Source of the DNA: CAYFVR01 sp046541515
GTDB taxonomy: Bacteria > Desulfobacterota > Desulfobacteria > Desulfobacterales > Desulfococcaceae
Length of the DNA: 11,060 bases
NCBI GenBank assembly: GCA_046541515.1
Contig: JBKHDD010000163.1
Coordinates: forward strand, 1-11,060
Direction: 5' to 3'
In this document: piece by piece, positions 1 through 7,385 of the stretch
How the letters are laid out: each line of letters starts with the position of its first letter
Position numbering within the stretch: position 1 is the stretch's first letter
Program-made: the position numbers and the translations under genes
Notes under the pieces: generated by a model
Database searches by the model: none
The model's input: the letters and a program-made list of their open reading frames with translations, nothing else
What the model was told of the DNA's origin: nothing

Positions 1-70
1 CAAGATAGTCTGACCAAGATAGTCTGACCAAGATAGTCTGACCAAGATAGTCTGACCAAGATAGTCTGAA
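1..70. repeat. 14-bp tandem repeat array, five copies
   Basis: Five head-to-tail copies of the 14-bp unit CAAGATAGTCTGAC fill the first 70 bases. The first four are identical and the fifth ends in A instead of C. The array starts exactly at the window edge, so the true copy number is unknown and probably higher. The unit contains the short inverted arms AGA and TCT around TAG. There are no spacers, so this is a minisatellite-type array and not CRISPR. The plus strand has stops in all frames. The minus strand is open in all three frames, because three 14-bp units give one 14-codon cycle without a stop. Confidence 0.95.
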
Positions 71-114
71 AGGTTCCTCGGAAAATTCGGGAAATGTTCT
101 CGGGCCGGAACCTT
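70..114 (-). terminator. Inverted repeat after the lipoprotein gene, possible terminator
   Basis: The arms AAGGTTCC (70-77) and GGAACCTT (107-114) form a perfect 8-bp stem around a 29-nt loop. It lies 39-83 bases past the stop of the minus-strand lipoprotein gene and abuts the tandem repeat array. On the minus strand the second arm is followed only by a short TTC stretch, not a clear U-run. A factor-independent terminator is therefore possible but weakly supported. Confidence 0.35.
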
Positions 115-152
115 CAAACAAAATTTTCAAAGATTGGTGAGACAACCAAAAT

Positions 153-653
153 TCATGGATAGGGCGTACCCCAGAAACTCCACGTCGGCGCATCCACGCC
201 AACGCCCCGGACTTGTCCCGAATAGCCAAAGGCCAAGCCTTCCGCCCCCGGGGGCAGTTCGAGAGTTTTGGCGAAGTTCCAACTGTCCTCGGTTTGGCCC
301 CGCCCCCGAATCAGCAACACCTCGTGATCCAGGATTTGTCCATCCGCTCCGTAAAAATAGGCGCTGACAAACAACCGATTCAGCCATCCAAACCCTTCGG
401 CGCCGCCGCGCAATTCGGCGGTTCCGGAAAGCTGGAGACTTCTGCCGTCAACGATGTAACTGTAGGCCAAAAGAAAATCGTTTGCCTTGTACAGGCCCTG
501 ACGAGGACCGCCGGGAGAAAACGGAATTCGTTTTTCGGGCGCAACCTGGTTTCCAATTCCAAAAAAACCGGCTTGACATCCGACCGTCAAAAAAAGAAAA
601 AAACCCGCCAAAATTAGACCCGCCAACGGTCGATACCTGATCCTTGCCCGCAT
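153..653 (-). CDS. Putative small lipoprotein of unknown function
   Basis: This encodes a 166-residue putative exported protein that I do not recognise. The N-terminus has basic residues (R2, R4, R6, R8), then a hydrophobic stretch at about residues 9-25 ending in LTVGC. C26 is the likely lipidated cysteine, although T rather than L, V or I at position -3 makes the lipobox imperfect. The mature part is about 140 residues. It looks like a beta-rich single domain with alternating hydrophobic strands (LSGTAEL, LFVSAYFY, HEVLLIRG) and a glycine-, tryptophan- and tyrosine-rich C-terminus. No catalytic motif or further cysteine is seen. The ATG at 653 is preferred over the TTG at 668 because GGAGG sits 4 bases before it. 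The gene lies 184 bp downstream of the TRAP permease gene on the same strand. It could share that transcript, but nothing links the functions. Confidence 0.75.
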   Translation of the reverse strand: MRARIRYRPLAGLILAGFFLFLTVGCQAGFFGIGNQVAPEKRIPFSPGGPRQGLYKANDFLLAYSYIVDGRSLQLSGTAELRGGAEGFGWLNRLFVSAYFYGADGQILDHEVLLIRGRGQTEDSWNFAKTLELPPGAEGLAFGYSGQVRGVGVDAPTWSFWGTPYP

Positions 654-745
654 AAAACCTCCACCCAAGAGTGGGATCGCCCTGCATCCAACCGTGAAAA
701 GTAGAACGGGGCGCCTCCGCTGTCAAATGCCTGGAGGCGAGCGAA

Positions 746-766
746 GGCCGGACTTTTTTTCCGGCC
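746..766. repeat. Short inverted repeat with a T7 loop between permease and lipoprotein genes
   Basis: GGCCGG (746-751) and CCGGCC (761-766) can pair around a 9-nt loop that contains seven T residues (plus strand). It sits 72-92 bases beyond the permease stop codon on the minus strand. The rest of the 654-837 gap is GC-rich and shows no other gene. The hairpin lacks a trailing U-run, so it is not called a terminator. It might mark the 3' end of the permease transcript or affect readthrough into the lipoprotein gene. Confidence 0.35.
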
Positions 767-837
767 GCGGGAGTCGCTTCCCTCCCAAGGCCATGCTCGC
801 CGGCGGCGGGAGGCAAAAACAAATAACGGCGGTTTTG

Positions 838-2916
838 TCAGGCCAGGCCCGCGACCACCTTTTTCGGTCTCGGAATGCGGGGCCGCTGGATCAGATAAAT
901 CACCCCGTACAGCGCCAGGCCCAACAAATAAAACCAGTACCGGTTTTCCTGGCCGACACCGAACCAGGACGCCATGGCGTCCGGCCGGAACATGATCCAG
1001 GTCACGCAGAGAAATAGCGGAATCTCCCACAATTTATTCCGTGCCACGAACCAGCCCTGGGTGGCCGAGGCGAAGGCAAAATTCCCGACGCAGGCCATGG
1101 AAAAGATCAGCAGCCCCTGGGACCAGCTATAGATGTCCTGGAGCAGCAGATCGGTGTTGAAAATGAACATGAAGGGGAGAATGCCGGTCCGGATGTCGTA
1201 CAAAAAGCCCTGGACCCCGGTGGCGATGGGCGGCGATTTGGCGATGGCCGCCGCGGCATAGGCCGCAAGCCCCACCGGAGGAGTATCGTCCGCCAGAATG
1301 CCGAAATAAAAGCAGAACAAATGGGCGGCGATCAGCGGCACCGCGAAGCCCTGAAATCCGGCGATGGTGACGATGACCGGGGCGGTCAGGGACGCCATGA
1401 CGATGTAGGTGGCCGTGGTCGGCAGCCCCATGCCGATGATCAGACTGACGATGGCCGTGATCAACAGCATGAGGAAAATATTGCCCCCGGAAAGAGTGTC
1501 GATGACCATGGTGATCAGCCCGCCCAGCCCCAGAGCCACCACGCCAACGATAATTCCCGCGGCGGCGGTGGCCAGCGCCACGGAAACCATGTTCCGGCCG
1601 CCCGAAGCCAAGGCGTCCAAAATCAGCAAGCCGCTTCGCCGCAGGGCCTGGGGAATCGACTCGCCGTTCAGATACGCCTTGATGGGTTCCTGCAAAACAA
1701 TGATGACGACCAGTACGCTGATGGCCCGGAAGGCGGCCAGTTCCGGGGAACGGCGGGCGATGATCAGCTCGTAGAGCAGGAAAAAGAGGGGAATGAAGAA
1801 ATGGATGCCGGAAATCAGGGTTTTCCGAAACGGCGGCAGTTCCGCCCGGGGAATCCCCCGAAGGCCCAGCTTGGACGCCTCCATGTGGGTGACGTAGTAC
1901 AGCGCGACGTTGGAAACGAAGGCGGGAATGGCGGCGGCCTTGATGACCTCGACGTAGGGCACGTTCACGTATTCGGCGATAATGAAGGCGGCCGCGCCCA
2001 TGATGGGCGGCATGAGCTGCCCGTCCGTGCTGGCCGCCACCTCGAAAGCCGCGGCCTTTGTGCTGGGATAGCCGACCTTTTTCATCAACGGGATGGTGAA
2101 GGTGCCGGTGGTCACGATATTGGCGATGCTGGAGCCGGAAACCAGGCCGGTGAGGCCCGAGCCCATGATGGCCGCCTTGGCGGGCCCGCCTTTGAATCCG
2201 CCCAGCAGGCTTAGCGCCAGCTGAATGAAATAATTCCCGGCGCCGGCCTTGTCCAGCATGGCGCCGAGGAGCACGAACAGAAACACGATGGTGGCCGATA
2301 CGTCCAGCGGGATGCCGTAGATCCCCTCGGTGGACATGGTCATCTGCCCCATGAACCGGTCCATGGACACGCCCTTGAAGGCGATGAGGTCCGGCATGTA
2401 GGGTCCGAAAAAGGCGTAGACGCAAAAGAGGATCGAAATGACCGGAAGCGCGGGGCCGATGACCCGTCGCGACGCCTCCAGCAGCAGAATCACCAGCGCG
2501 CCGCCGCAAATCAAATCCCAGATGATGGGATCGCCATAGCGAAGGGTCAGACTTTCGTAGAAGACGGCGATGTAAAGGGCGGAAAAAGCGGCCAGCGCGG
2601 CGATGAAGTAATCGGGGACGGGGATGCGCGCTTTGGTGTAGAGAAACTTGAGCCCGAACCGAGGACGCTTGAACATCGGGTAGTTCAAGTAGACCAGCGC
2701 CATGGCGAAGGCCAGGTGGATGGCGCGGATATACGTGGAATCCAGGATGAGCCAGCTGGCGATGGAAAGCTGAAACAGGCTCCAAACGATGGCGATGCCG
2801 GGAATGACGAACCGGGCCGGTCCTTTGGGACGCCGACCGATCCCCTCCTCCTCCTCCGCCAGACGGCGGGCGAGATCCTTGTCTTCCCCCAAGGGGCGTT
2901 GATCCTCACTGCTCAT
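838..2916 (-). CDS. TRAP transporter fused permease (4TM/12TM, TAXI type)
   Basis: This is the membrane part of a tripartite ATP-independent periplasmic transporter, an ion-gradient-driven importer that takes its ligand from the periplasmic receptor. The 692-residue protein has a short charged cytoplasmic N-terminus (about 1-33) and then many hydrophobic segments over its whole length. An N-terminal membrane region occupies about residues 35-170. The DctM-like region follows, with a glycine-rich stretch near 252-279 (GSGLTGLVSGSSIANIVTTG), GMGLPTTATYI at 495-505, and ADDTPPVGLAAYAAAA at 542-557. These are hallmarks of the fused TRAP permeases. A further hydrophobic C-terminal region (about 597-677) is present. 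The ATG at 2916 is chosen because GGAG is about 10 bases upstream. The frame stays open to 3159, but the extra 81 residues are arginine/proline-rich and do not resemble the family. The TAXI receptor gene upstream on the same strand confirms the assignment. The substrate cannot be read from the sequence. Confidence 0.95.
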   Translation of the reverse strand: MSSEDQRPLGEDKDLARRLAEEEEGIGRRPKGPARFVIPGIAIVWSLFQLSIASWLILDSTYIRAIHLAFAMALVYLNYPMFKRPRFGLKFLYTKARIPVPDYFIAALAAFSALYIAVFYESLTLRYGDPIIWDLICGGALVILLLEASRRVIGPALPVISILFCVYAFFGPYMPDLIAFKGVSMDRFMGQMTMSTEGIYGIPLDVSATIVFLFVLLGAMLDKAGAGNYFIQLALSLLGGFKGGPAKAAIMGSGLTGLVSGSSIANIVTTGTFTIPLMKKVGYPSTKAAAFEVAASTDGQLMPPIMGAAAFIIAEYVNVPYVEVIKAAAIPAFVSNVALYYVTHMEASKLGLRGIPRAELPPFRKTLISGIHFFIPLFFLLYELIIARRSPELAAFRAISVLVVIIVLQEPIKAYLNGESIPQALRRSGLLILDALASGGRNMVSVALATAAAGIIVGVVALGLGGLITMVIDTLSGGNIFLMLLITAIVSLIIGMGLPTTATYIVMASLTAPVIVTIAGFQGFAVPLIAAHLFCFYFGILADDTPPVGLAAYAAAAIAKSPPIATGVQGFLYDIRTGILPFMFIFNTDLLLQDIYSWSQGLLIFSMACVGNFAFASATQGWFVARNKLWEIPLFLCVTWIMFRPDAMASWFGVGQENRYWFYLLGLALYGVIYLIQRPRIPRPKKVVAGLA

Positions 2917-3248
2917 GTCGATCCTCTCCGAGATGAGACGCGGAACCAAACGGCGTTCCGACTTTTTTCGTACCGATGAAAAGCGGCCCGGCAGACCCCG
3001 CCCCATGCCTCCGGCCAACCGAAGGTCTGCCGCGAAGGGCAACCCGGATTTTTTTGGGGAGACCCGGCCCGAAGGCCGGCGGGGAGGGCGTTTCCGGGGA
3101 AACCCGGACCCGAAGCGCGGCCCGCGAAACCGGATCGGAATCGCGACGCCCTTTTCCAAAAAAGAGGCCGCCGCAAGCCCGAAGGCTTTCCCGGAAACGG
3201 CGGCGGGCTCGGGACCCGCCGCCGCGAATCAGGCGAGAAAAGGACGAC
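2917..3248 (-). other. Structured 332-bp gap between TAXI receptor and TRAP permease
   Basis: There is no credible gene here. The frame open upstream of the permease start has arginine/proline-rich, noise-like composition. The gap instead holds several compact stem-loops. In minus-strand order these are a 10-bp stem (3198-3224), AAGCC-TTCG-GGCTT (3175-3188), CCGGG-TTTC-CCCGG (3094-3107) and CCGGCC-TTCG-GGCCGG (3064-3079). The last has the very stable C(UUCG)G tetraloop in RNA. Such elements between cistrons often stabilise an upstream message or reduce readthrough. That would fit a need for more receptor than permease, but it is inference. Confidence 0.6.
3198..3224 (-). promoter_or_regulatory. 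10-bp GC stem-loop just after the TAXI receptor gene
   Basis: CGGCGGCGGG (3198-3207) and CCCGCCGCCG (3215-3224) are perfect inverted repeats around a 7-nt loop. They start 25 bases beyond the receptor stop codon. Only three U residues follow on the minus-strand transcript, so complete factor-independent termination looks unlikely. Partial attenuation or protection of the receptor mRNA 3' end is the better reading. Confidence 0.5.
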
Positions 3249-4238
3249 CTATTTCAGGCCGACCTCCTTGTAGTACTTCATGGCTCCGTCGTGGATGGGC
3301 GCGGATAGGCCTTCCAGCATGCCTTCCCTGGTCAACACCTGGTAGGCGGGGTGCAGCTTTTTGAACTCTTCGAAGTTGTCGAAGACTTCCTTGGTAATGG
3401 CGTAGACCACTTCGTCGGACACTTTGGAAGAGGTGACGAAGGTGGCCTTCACGCCGAAGGTGGTCACGTCCTCGTCGCCGTTGACGGCGCCGGGGTAGGC
3501 GCCGGCGGGGATGGTGGATACGGCGTAGTAGGGCTTCTCCTCGATTAGAGCCTGAATGCCGGGGGCGTCAATATGCACCAGCCGGACCTTCGTGGCGCCG
3601 GCGGTGGCTTCCTTGATGGCGCCGCTGGGATGACCGACGGTGTAGAAGAAGGCGTCGATTCGGCCGTCCTGCAAAAGGCCCGGCGCTTCGGCGGCCTTGA
3701 CCCGCTCGGCCTTGATGTCGGTGTCGGGTTTCAGTCCCACGGCGTTTAAGGCGTCAATGGAATTTTGAAGCTGTCCGGAGCCGGGATTTCCGATGTTGAC
3801 CCGCTTGCCTTTGAGGTCGGCGACCTTGACGATGCCGGAATCCACGGAAGCGACCAGGGTCACCGATTCGGGATGGATGCTGAAGACCGCCCGCAACTCT
3901 TCCTGGGGCCCCTTCTCCTCCCATTCCGCCATGCCCTTTATGGCCTGGAACTGGCGGTCGGACTGGGTCACGCCGAACTCCAGGTCGCCGGACATGATGG
4001 CGTTGATGTTGAAAACCGAGCCGCCGGTGGATTCCACCGTGGCGCGGATGCCGTATTCCTCCCGCTTCTGATTGACCATTTTGGCGATGGCCCCGCCGGT
4101 GGGATAATAAACTCCGGTAATGCCGCCGGTGCCGATGGTCACGAATGTGGTCTTGGCCTGGACCGTCGGGGGCGCGACGCCGACGAACAGGGGCAGGGCG
4201 AATACCAGCGCGACGCTCAATCCCAGAAACTTCTTCAT
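3249..4238 (-). CDS. TAXI family TRAP transporter periplasmic solute receptor
   Basis: This is the periplasmic ligand-binding protein of the TAXI subclass of TRAP transporters, which delivers its ligand to the fused permease encoded downstream. The 329-residue length is normal for the family. A signal peptide is clear: MKK, a hydrophobic core at about residues 4-22, and probable cleavage after VQA at residue 28. The mature N-terminus carries the family signature, TIGTGGITGVYYPTGGAIAK at about 34-53. STGGSVFNINAIMSGDLEFG (about 70-89) and the following TQSD also match the family, as does the GxRVNIGNPGSG-like stretch near residues 144-156. The ATG at 4238 is preceded by AGGGAGGT at good spacing. 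The receptor is first in the minus-strand unit and the permease follows after 332 bp. TAXI ligands vary (for example glutamate or other organic anions) and cannot be assigned here. Confidence 0.95.
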   Translation of the reverse strand: MKKFLGLSVALVFALPLFVGVAPPTVQAKTTFVTIGTGGITGVYYPTGGAIAKMVNQKREEYGIRATVESTGGSVFNINAIMSGDLEFGVTQSDRQFQAIKGMAEWEEKGPQEELRAVFSIHPESVTLVASVDSGIVKVADLKGKRVNIGNPGSGQLQNSIDALNAVGLKPDTDIKAERVKAAEAPGLLQDGRIDAFFYTVGHPSGAIKEATAGATKVRLVHIDAPGIQALIEEKPYYAVSTIPAGAYPGAVNGDEDVTTFGVKATFVTSSKVSDEVVYAITKEVFDNFEEFKKLHPAYQVLTREGMLEGLSAPIHDGAMKYYKEVGLK

Positions 4239-4468
4239 GCAAACCTCCCTTTTGATGGACCGTTCAACGTTCGAGAAAAAAACCGATGTGATATTGGGGT
4301 TCCGTCAAACATCTGAAGGCGCTTTAGGTCCAAATACCAAATCAATTGTTTGAAGGCAACGATTTTGTAAAGCATGGATTCCAAATAAAATCCCGTTTGC
4401 CTTCCCATTGGGGAAAAAAATGTCCGGCGCCTTCTCCAACGGCCTTGCATCCCGCCGTCCCCGCGGGT
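4239..4468. promoter_or_regulatory. Divergent intergenic region between receptor and glycosyltransferase genes
   Basis: This 230-bp region separates two divergently transcribed genes and is clearly more AT-rich than its surroundings, especially about 4270-4400. It should hold promoters for both the TAXI-TRAP unit and the glycosyltransferase. A TTGACG hexamer is present on the minus strand (complement of about 4303-4308), but no good -10 box lies at the expected distance. I see no confident sigma-54 site or operator palindrome. The call rests on position and base composition. Confidence 0.5.
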
Positions 4469-5332
4469 ATGAAACCTTTCATGAATACCTCTCCGCTCAT
4501 CAGCGTCGTCATCCCCGCCTATAACCGGGCCTGGACTCTTCGGAACGCCGTCGATTCCGTGTTGGACCAAGCATATTCCCCCTTTGAATTGCTGGTGATC
4601 GACGACGGCTCCGCCGACGAAACGCCCGCCTTGCTCCGGGAATACGGCGACCGAATCCGGGTTTTCCGCCAATCCAACCAGGGGGTCGGCGCCGCCCGGA
4701 ACCGGGGAATCGCCGTCGCGCGCGGATCGCTGATCGCCTTCCTGGATTCGGACGACCGTTGGCTCCCGGGAAAACTCGCGGCCCAGGCCGCCTTTTTCGA
4801 AGAACATCCCGAGGCGCTGATCTGCCAGACCGAAGAGATTTGGGTCCGAAACGGCGTCCGGGTCAATCCGCGCCGCCGACACCAAAAGCGGTCCGGCATG
4901 ATCTTCGAGCCCTCCTTGGCGCTTTGCCTGGTCAGCCCTTCGGCGGTCATGGTCCGCCGAAGCCTGTTCGACGAGGTCGGCCGGTTCGACGAAACCCTTC
5001 CGGCCTGCGAGGACTACGACCTTTGGCTCCGGGTTTCCCGGCGACATCCGGTCCACCTGATCGAAACGCCGCTCATCGTCAAGCACGGCGGCCACGAAGA
5101 CCAGCTCTCCGGCATGGCGGGCCTGGACCGGTACCGGGTGCAAAGCATACGGAAGCTTTTGGACGCCGGCGACCTCTCGCCGGATCAGGAACGGGCCGCC
5201 CGGCGGGTCCTGGCGGAAAAATGCCGAATTTACGCCGCCGGATGCCGAAAACGGGGCCGAGAGGACGAGGCGAACCATTTCCGGGAAATGGCCGAACGCT
5301 ACGGGCCGGGAGCTTCCCGCCGGGGCGCCTAA
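4469..5332 (+). CDS. Glycosyltransferase family 2 protein
   Basis: This is a predicted cytoplasmic or membrane-associated inverting glycosyltransferase that uses a nucleotide-sugar donor. The 287-residue protein opens with the GT-A fold signature ISVVIPAYNR (11-20). It continues with LLVIDDGSAD (41-50), the nucleotide-binding part. QGVGAARNRGI (71-81) and FLDSDDRW (91-98) follow, with D93 and D95 as the metal-binding DxD-like motif. ACEDYDLWLR (179-188) provides the usual ED catalytic-base region. No membrane segment is seen, and the C-terminal 60 residues are charged and helical. The start is uncertain: ATG 4469 has only a weak GCGGG upstream, ATG 4481 is an alternative, and the frame is open back to a TTG at 4346. 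Acceptor and donor sugar are unknown. The genes that follow on the same strand make PAPS and GDP-mannose, which suggests surface-glycan assembly, but the 282-bp gap to the next gene may mean a separate transcript. Confidence 0.92.
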   Translation: MKPFMNTSPLISVVIPAYNRAWTLRNAVDSVLDQAYSPFELLVIDDGSADETPALLREYGDRIRVFRQSNQGVGAARNRGIAVARGSLIAFLDSDDRWLPGKLAAQAAFFEEHPEALICQTEEIWVRNGVRVNPRRRHQKRSGMIFEPSLALCLVSPSAVMVRRSLFDEVGRFDETLPACEDYDLWLRVSRRHPVHLIETPLIVKHGGHEDQLSGMAGLDRYRVQSIRKLLDAGDLSPDQERAARRVLAEKCRIYAAGCRKRGREDEANHFREMAERYGPGASRRGA

Positions 5333-5450
5333 AATCCGGGATATGGCCATCCGTTGCGCCGATTCCCTTTCGATGGACCATTGCCGGCGGATTTGGGCGC
5401 CGTCCGACATCGCGCTTCGCCCCCCATTTCGCATTGCCGGCAGGATCGAT

Positions 5451-5487
5451 GGAAAGATCAAGCCGCCAGCCGGGGCTTGATCTTTCC
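5451..5487. repeat. Perfect 14-bp inverted repeat between glycosyltransferase and Sat/CysC genes
   Basis: GGAAAGATCAAGCC (5451-5464) and GGCTTGATCTTTCC (5474-5487) are exact inverted copies around a 9-nt loop. The repeat begins 119 bases after the glycosyltransferase stop and ends 127 bases before the Sat/CysC start. No U-run follows on either strand, so it is not a standard factor-independent terminator. The stem is strong enough to end or protect the upstream transcript, or the palindrome may bind a dimeric regulator. A TATTAA hexamer at 5497-5502 just downstream is a possible -10 box, but I see no matching -35. Nothing else is seen in the 5333-5614 gap except a short direct repeat, CATTGCCGGC. 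Confidence 0.6.
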
Positions 5488-5614
5488 GCGCCGTCGTATT
5501 AAAGAAACCCTATTCGCCCCCCCGCCTTCCGGCGTCCGGCCGGAGGCCCGTTCGTCAGTCGCATTTCCCGCTCCCGCCTCGGGTGAACGTTCCCTGTTTT
5601 TTTCGGAGGCTTTA

Positions 5615-7324
5615 ATGAACGATCTCGCCGCGAACTCCGCCGCCCCGCTTGTCGACGTTAGGGTCGAACCGGAGCGCATTCCCATGTTTAAAGAATTCGC
5701 CAACAACCTGTCCGAAATCGCCTTAAGCGAACGGCAGATGTGCGATTTGGAATTGATCGCCACCGGGGCCTTTTCCCCGTTGACGGGGTTCATGGTCAAC
5801 GCCGACTACGAGTCGGTGCTCAATCGGATGCGCCTTCAAAACGGGTCGTTCTGGCCCATGCCCATCTGCCTGGACGTGAGCGATCTCCAGGCCCGGCGGC
5901 TGGAAGCCGGCCAGTCGGTGGCCCTGCGGGACCCGGAGGGTTTTTTGCTGGCGGTGCTCCACATCGAGGACATCTGGGAGGTGGATCGGGAAAAGGAGGC
6001 GCGCCAGGTCTTCGGCACCCTGGACAAAGGGCACCCGGGGGTCCGCCACCTGTTCCACGCCACGGGAGACCATTACCTGGGCGGCCGGCTGGAGGTAATC
6101 CATCTGCCGCTCCATTACGACTTCCAGCAGCTCCGCCAGAGCCCGGCGGAAATCCGCGCCCTGTACCGGAAGCTGGGCTGGGAGCGGGTGGTCGGCTTTC
6201 AGACCCGGAACCCCATCCATCGATCCCAGTTCGAGATGACCCGGCGGGCCATGCGGGACGCCGAGGCCAACCTGCTGATCCTGCCCACCGCCGGCATCAC
6301 CCATCCGGGCGACTTCGACCATTACACCCGGATTCGCTGCTACCGGGAGGTGATGAAAAGATACCCGCCGGACACCCATCTGCTGAACCTGCTGCCTCTG
6401 GCGGGGCGGATGGCCGGCCCCCGGGACGCCCTGCTTCACGCCATCATCGCCAAAAATTACGGCTGCACCCATTTCATCGTCGGACCCCATCACGCCAATC
6501 CCGGTCTTGCCGCGGATGGGAAACCGTTTTACGCCCCGCGGGAATCCCAGGAAGCGGCGCAAACGGCCGCCGAAGAAATCGGGATTGAAATTCTGGCCTA
6601 TCCGGAAATGGTCTACCTTCCCTTCGAGGACGAATTCCGGTTCTCCGACGCCGTCCCGCCCGAGAGTCAGGCCATTTCTTTCACCGGGTTCGACGTCCGG
6701 AATCGCATCCGCACCGGCCGGCGCATCCCCGAATGGGCCACTTTCCCCGAAGTGATCACGGAACTCCAACGTTCCTACCCTCCGCCCCGTCGCCAAGGGC
6801 TCACCGTCTTTTTCACCGGCCTTTCCGGCGCCGGGAAATCAACCTTGGCCCGGATTCTCCACTCCCGGTTTCTGGAAATGGGCGAACGGCCCGTGACCCT
6901 GCTGGACGGGGACATCGTGCGCCGCAATCTCTCCAGAGAGCTGAACTTCAGCCGGGAACACCGGGACATCAACGTCCGGCGCATCGGCTTTGTGGCCAGC
7001 GAGATCACCAAAAACCGGGGGGTGGCCATCTGCGCCCCCATCGCGCCCTACGCCGCCACCCGGGCCGAAATCCGGTCCACCATCGAGGCCTACGGCGGAT
7101 TCGTGGAGGTCCACATTGCCACGCCGCTGGCGGTCTGCGAACAGCGGGACCGGAAAGGCATGTACGCCAAGGCCCGGGCCGGGCTGATCAAGGGCTTTAC
7201 CGGCGTGGACGATCCCTACGAGGCGCCGGCGAACCCCGAAGTGCGGATCGACACCTCCACCATGACCCCCAACGAAGCCGTCAAAAACGTGCTCTTTTTT
7301 CTGAGCGAAAAAAACTACATCTGA
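5615..7324 (+). CDS. sat/cysC: Bifunctional ATP sulfurylase/APS kinase with altered sulfurylase motifs
   Basis: The 569-residue cytoplasmic fusion is predicted to turn sulfate and ATP into APS (N-terminal sulfate adenylyltransferase, about 1-390) and APS into PAPS (C-terminal APS kinase, about 394-569). The order and length match fusions such as that of Aquifex. The sulfurylase half keeps QTRNPIH (196-202), GITHPGDFDHYTR (227-239) and LPLAGRMAGPR (260-270). However, the usual HxxH reads H202-R-S-Q205, and the usual GRDHA reads GPHHA (290-294). The kinase half looks intact: Walker A GLSGAGKS (402-409), DGD (431-433), FSREHRDINVRRIG (445-458) and KGFTGVDDPYEAP (526-538). ATG 5615 follows GGAGG at 5-6 bases. 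The manC gene follows after 61 bp on the same strand and is probably cotranscribed. This points to PAPS for biosynthesis, for example sulfation, rather than dissimilatory sulfate reduction, which uses a stand-alone Sat. Loss of sulfurylase activity is possible but untested. Confidence 0.93.
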   Translation: MNDLAANSAAPLVDVRVEPERIPMFKEFANNLSEIALSERQMCDLELIATGAFSPLTGFMVNADYESVLNRMRLQNGSFWPMPICLDVSDLQARRLEAGQSVALRDPEGFLLAVLHIEDIWEVDREKEARQVFGTLDKGHPGVRHLFHATGDHYLGGRLEVIHLPLHYDFQQLRQSPAEIRALYRKLGWERVVGFQTRNPIHRSQFEMTRRAMRDAEANLLILPTAGITHPGDFDHYTRIRCYREVMKRYPPDTHLLNLLPLAGRMAGPRDALLHAIIAKNYGCTHFIVGPHHANPGLAADGKPFYAPRESQEAAQTAAEEIGIEILAYPEMVYLPFEDEFRFSDAVPPESQAISFTGFDVRNRIRTGRRIPEWATFPEVITELQRSYPPPRRQGLTVFFTGLSGAGKSTLARILHSRFLEMGERPVTLLDGDIVRRNLSRELNFSREHRDINVRRIGFVASEITKNRGVAICAPIAPYAATRAEIRSTIEAYGGFVEVHIATPLAVCEQRDRKGMYAKARAGLIKGFTGVDDPYEAPANPEVRIDTSTMTPNEAVKNVLFFLSEKNYI

Positions 7325-7385
7325 CATTCGAACCGCCGGGAACCCGGCGCCGCTTCCGCCATTTCGAAACCCGCGAGGATGGATC

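Noticed and set aside
1..70. CRISPR array
   Set aside because: The copies are directly adjacent with no spacers, the unit is only 14 bp, and no cas gene is nearby.
1127..2785. A 552-codon minus-strand frame overlapping the TRAP permease
   Set aside because: It is the permease DNA read one frame off. The product is dominated by H, R and G and has no membrane segments.
2917..3159. An 81-residue N-terminal extension of the TRAP permease
   Set aside because: The frame is open, but the extension is arginine/proline-rich, would need a TTG start, and lies upstream of a well-placed Shine-Dalgarno and ATG at 2916.
4239..4468. A sigma-70 promoter for the TAXI gene based on TTGACG
   Set aside because: The hexamer at 17 bases distance reads CGGTTT, a poor -10 match, so no specific promoter is called.
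4235..5461. A 408-codon minus-strand open frame opposite the glycosyltransferase
   Set aside because: The plus strand carries all GT2 motifs. The antisense product has no known motif and runs through the intergenic region into the receptor start region.
5497..5502. TATTAA as the -10 box of a Sat/CysC promoter
   Set aside because: No acceptable -35 hexamer lies 16-18 bases upstream; TTGATC is only 13 bases away and is part of the palindrome. It is mentioned only as a possibility.
5615..7324. Dissimilatory sulfate-reduction Sat
   Set aside because: That enzyme is a single-domain protein usually near apr or pyrophosphatase genes. Here the protein is fused to an APS kinase and lies beside manC.
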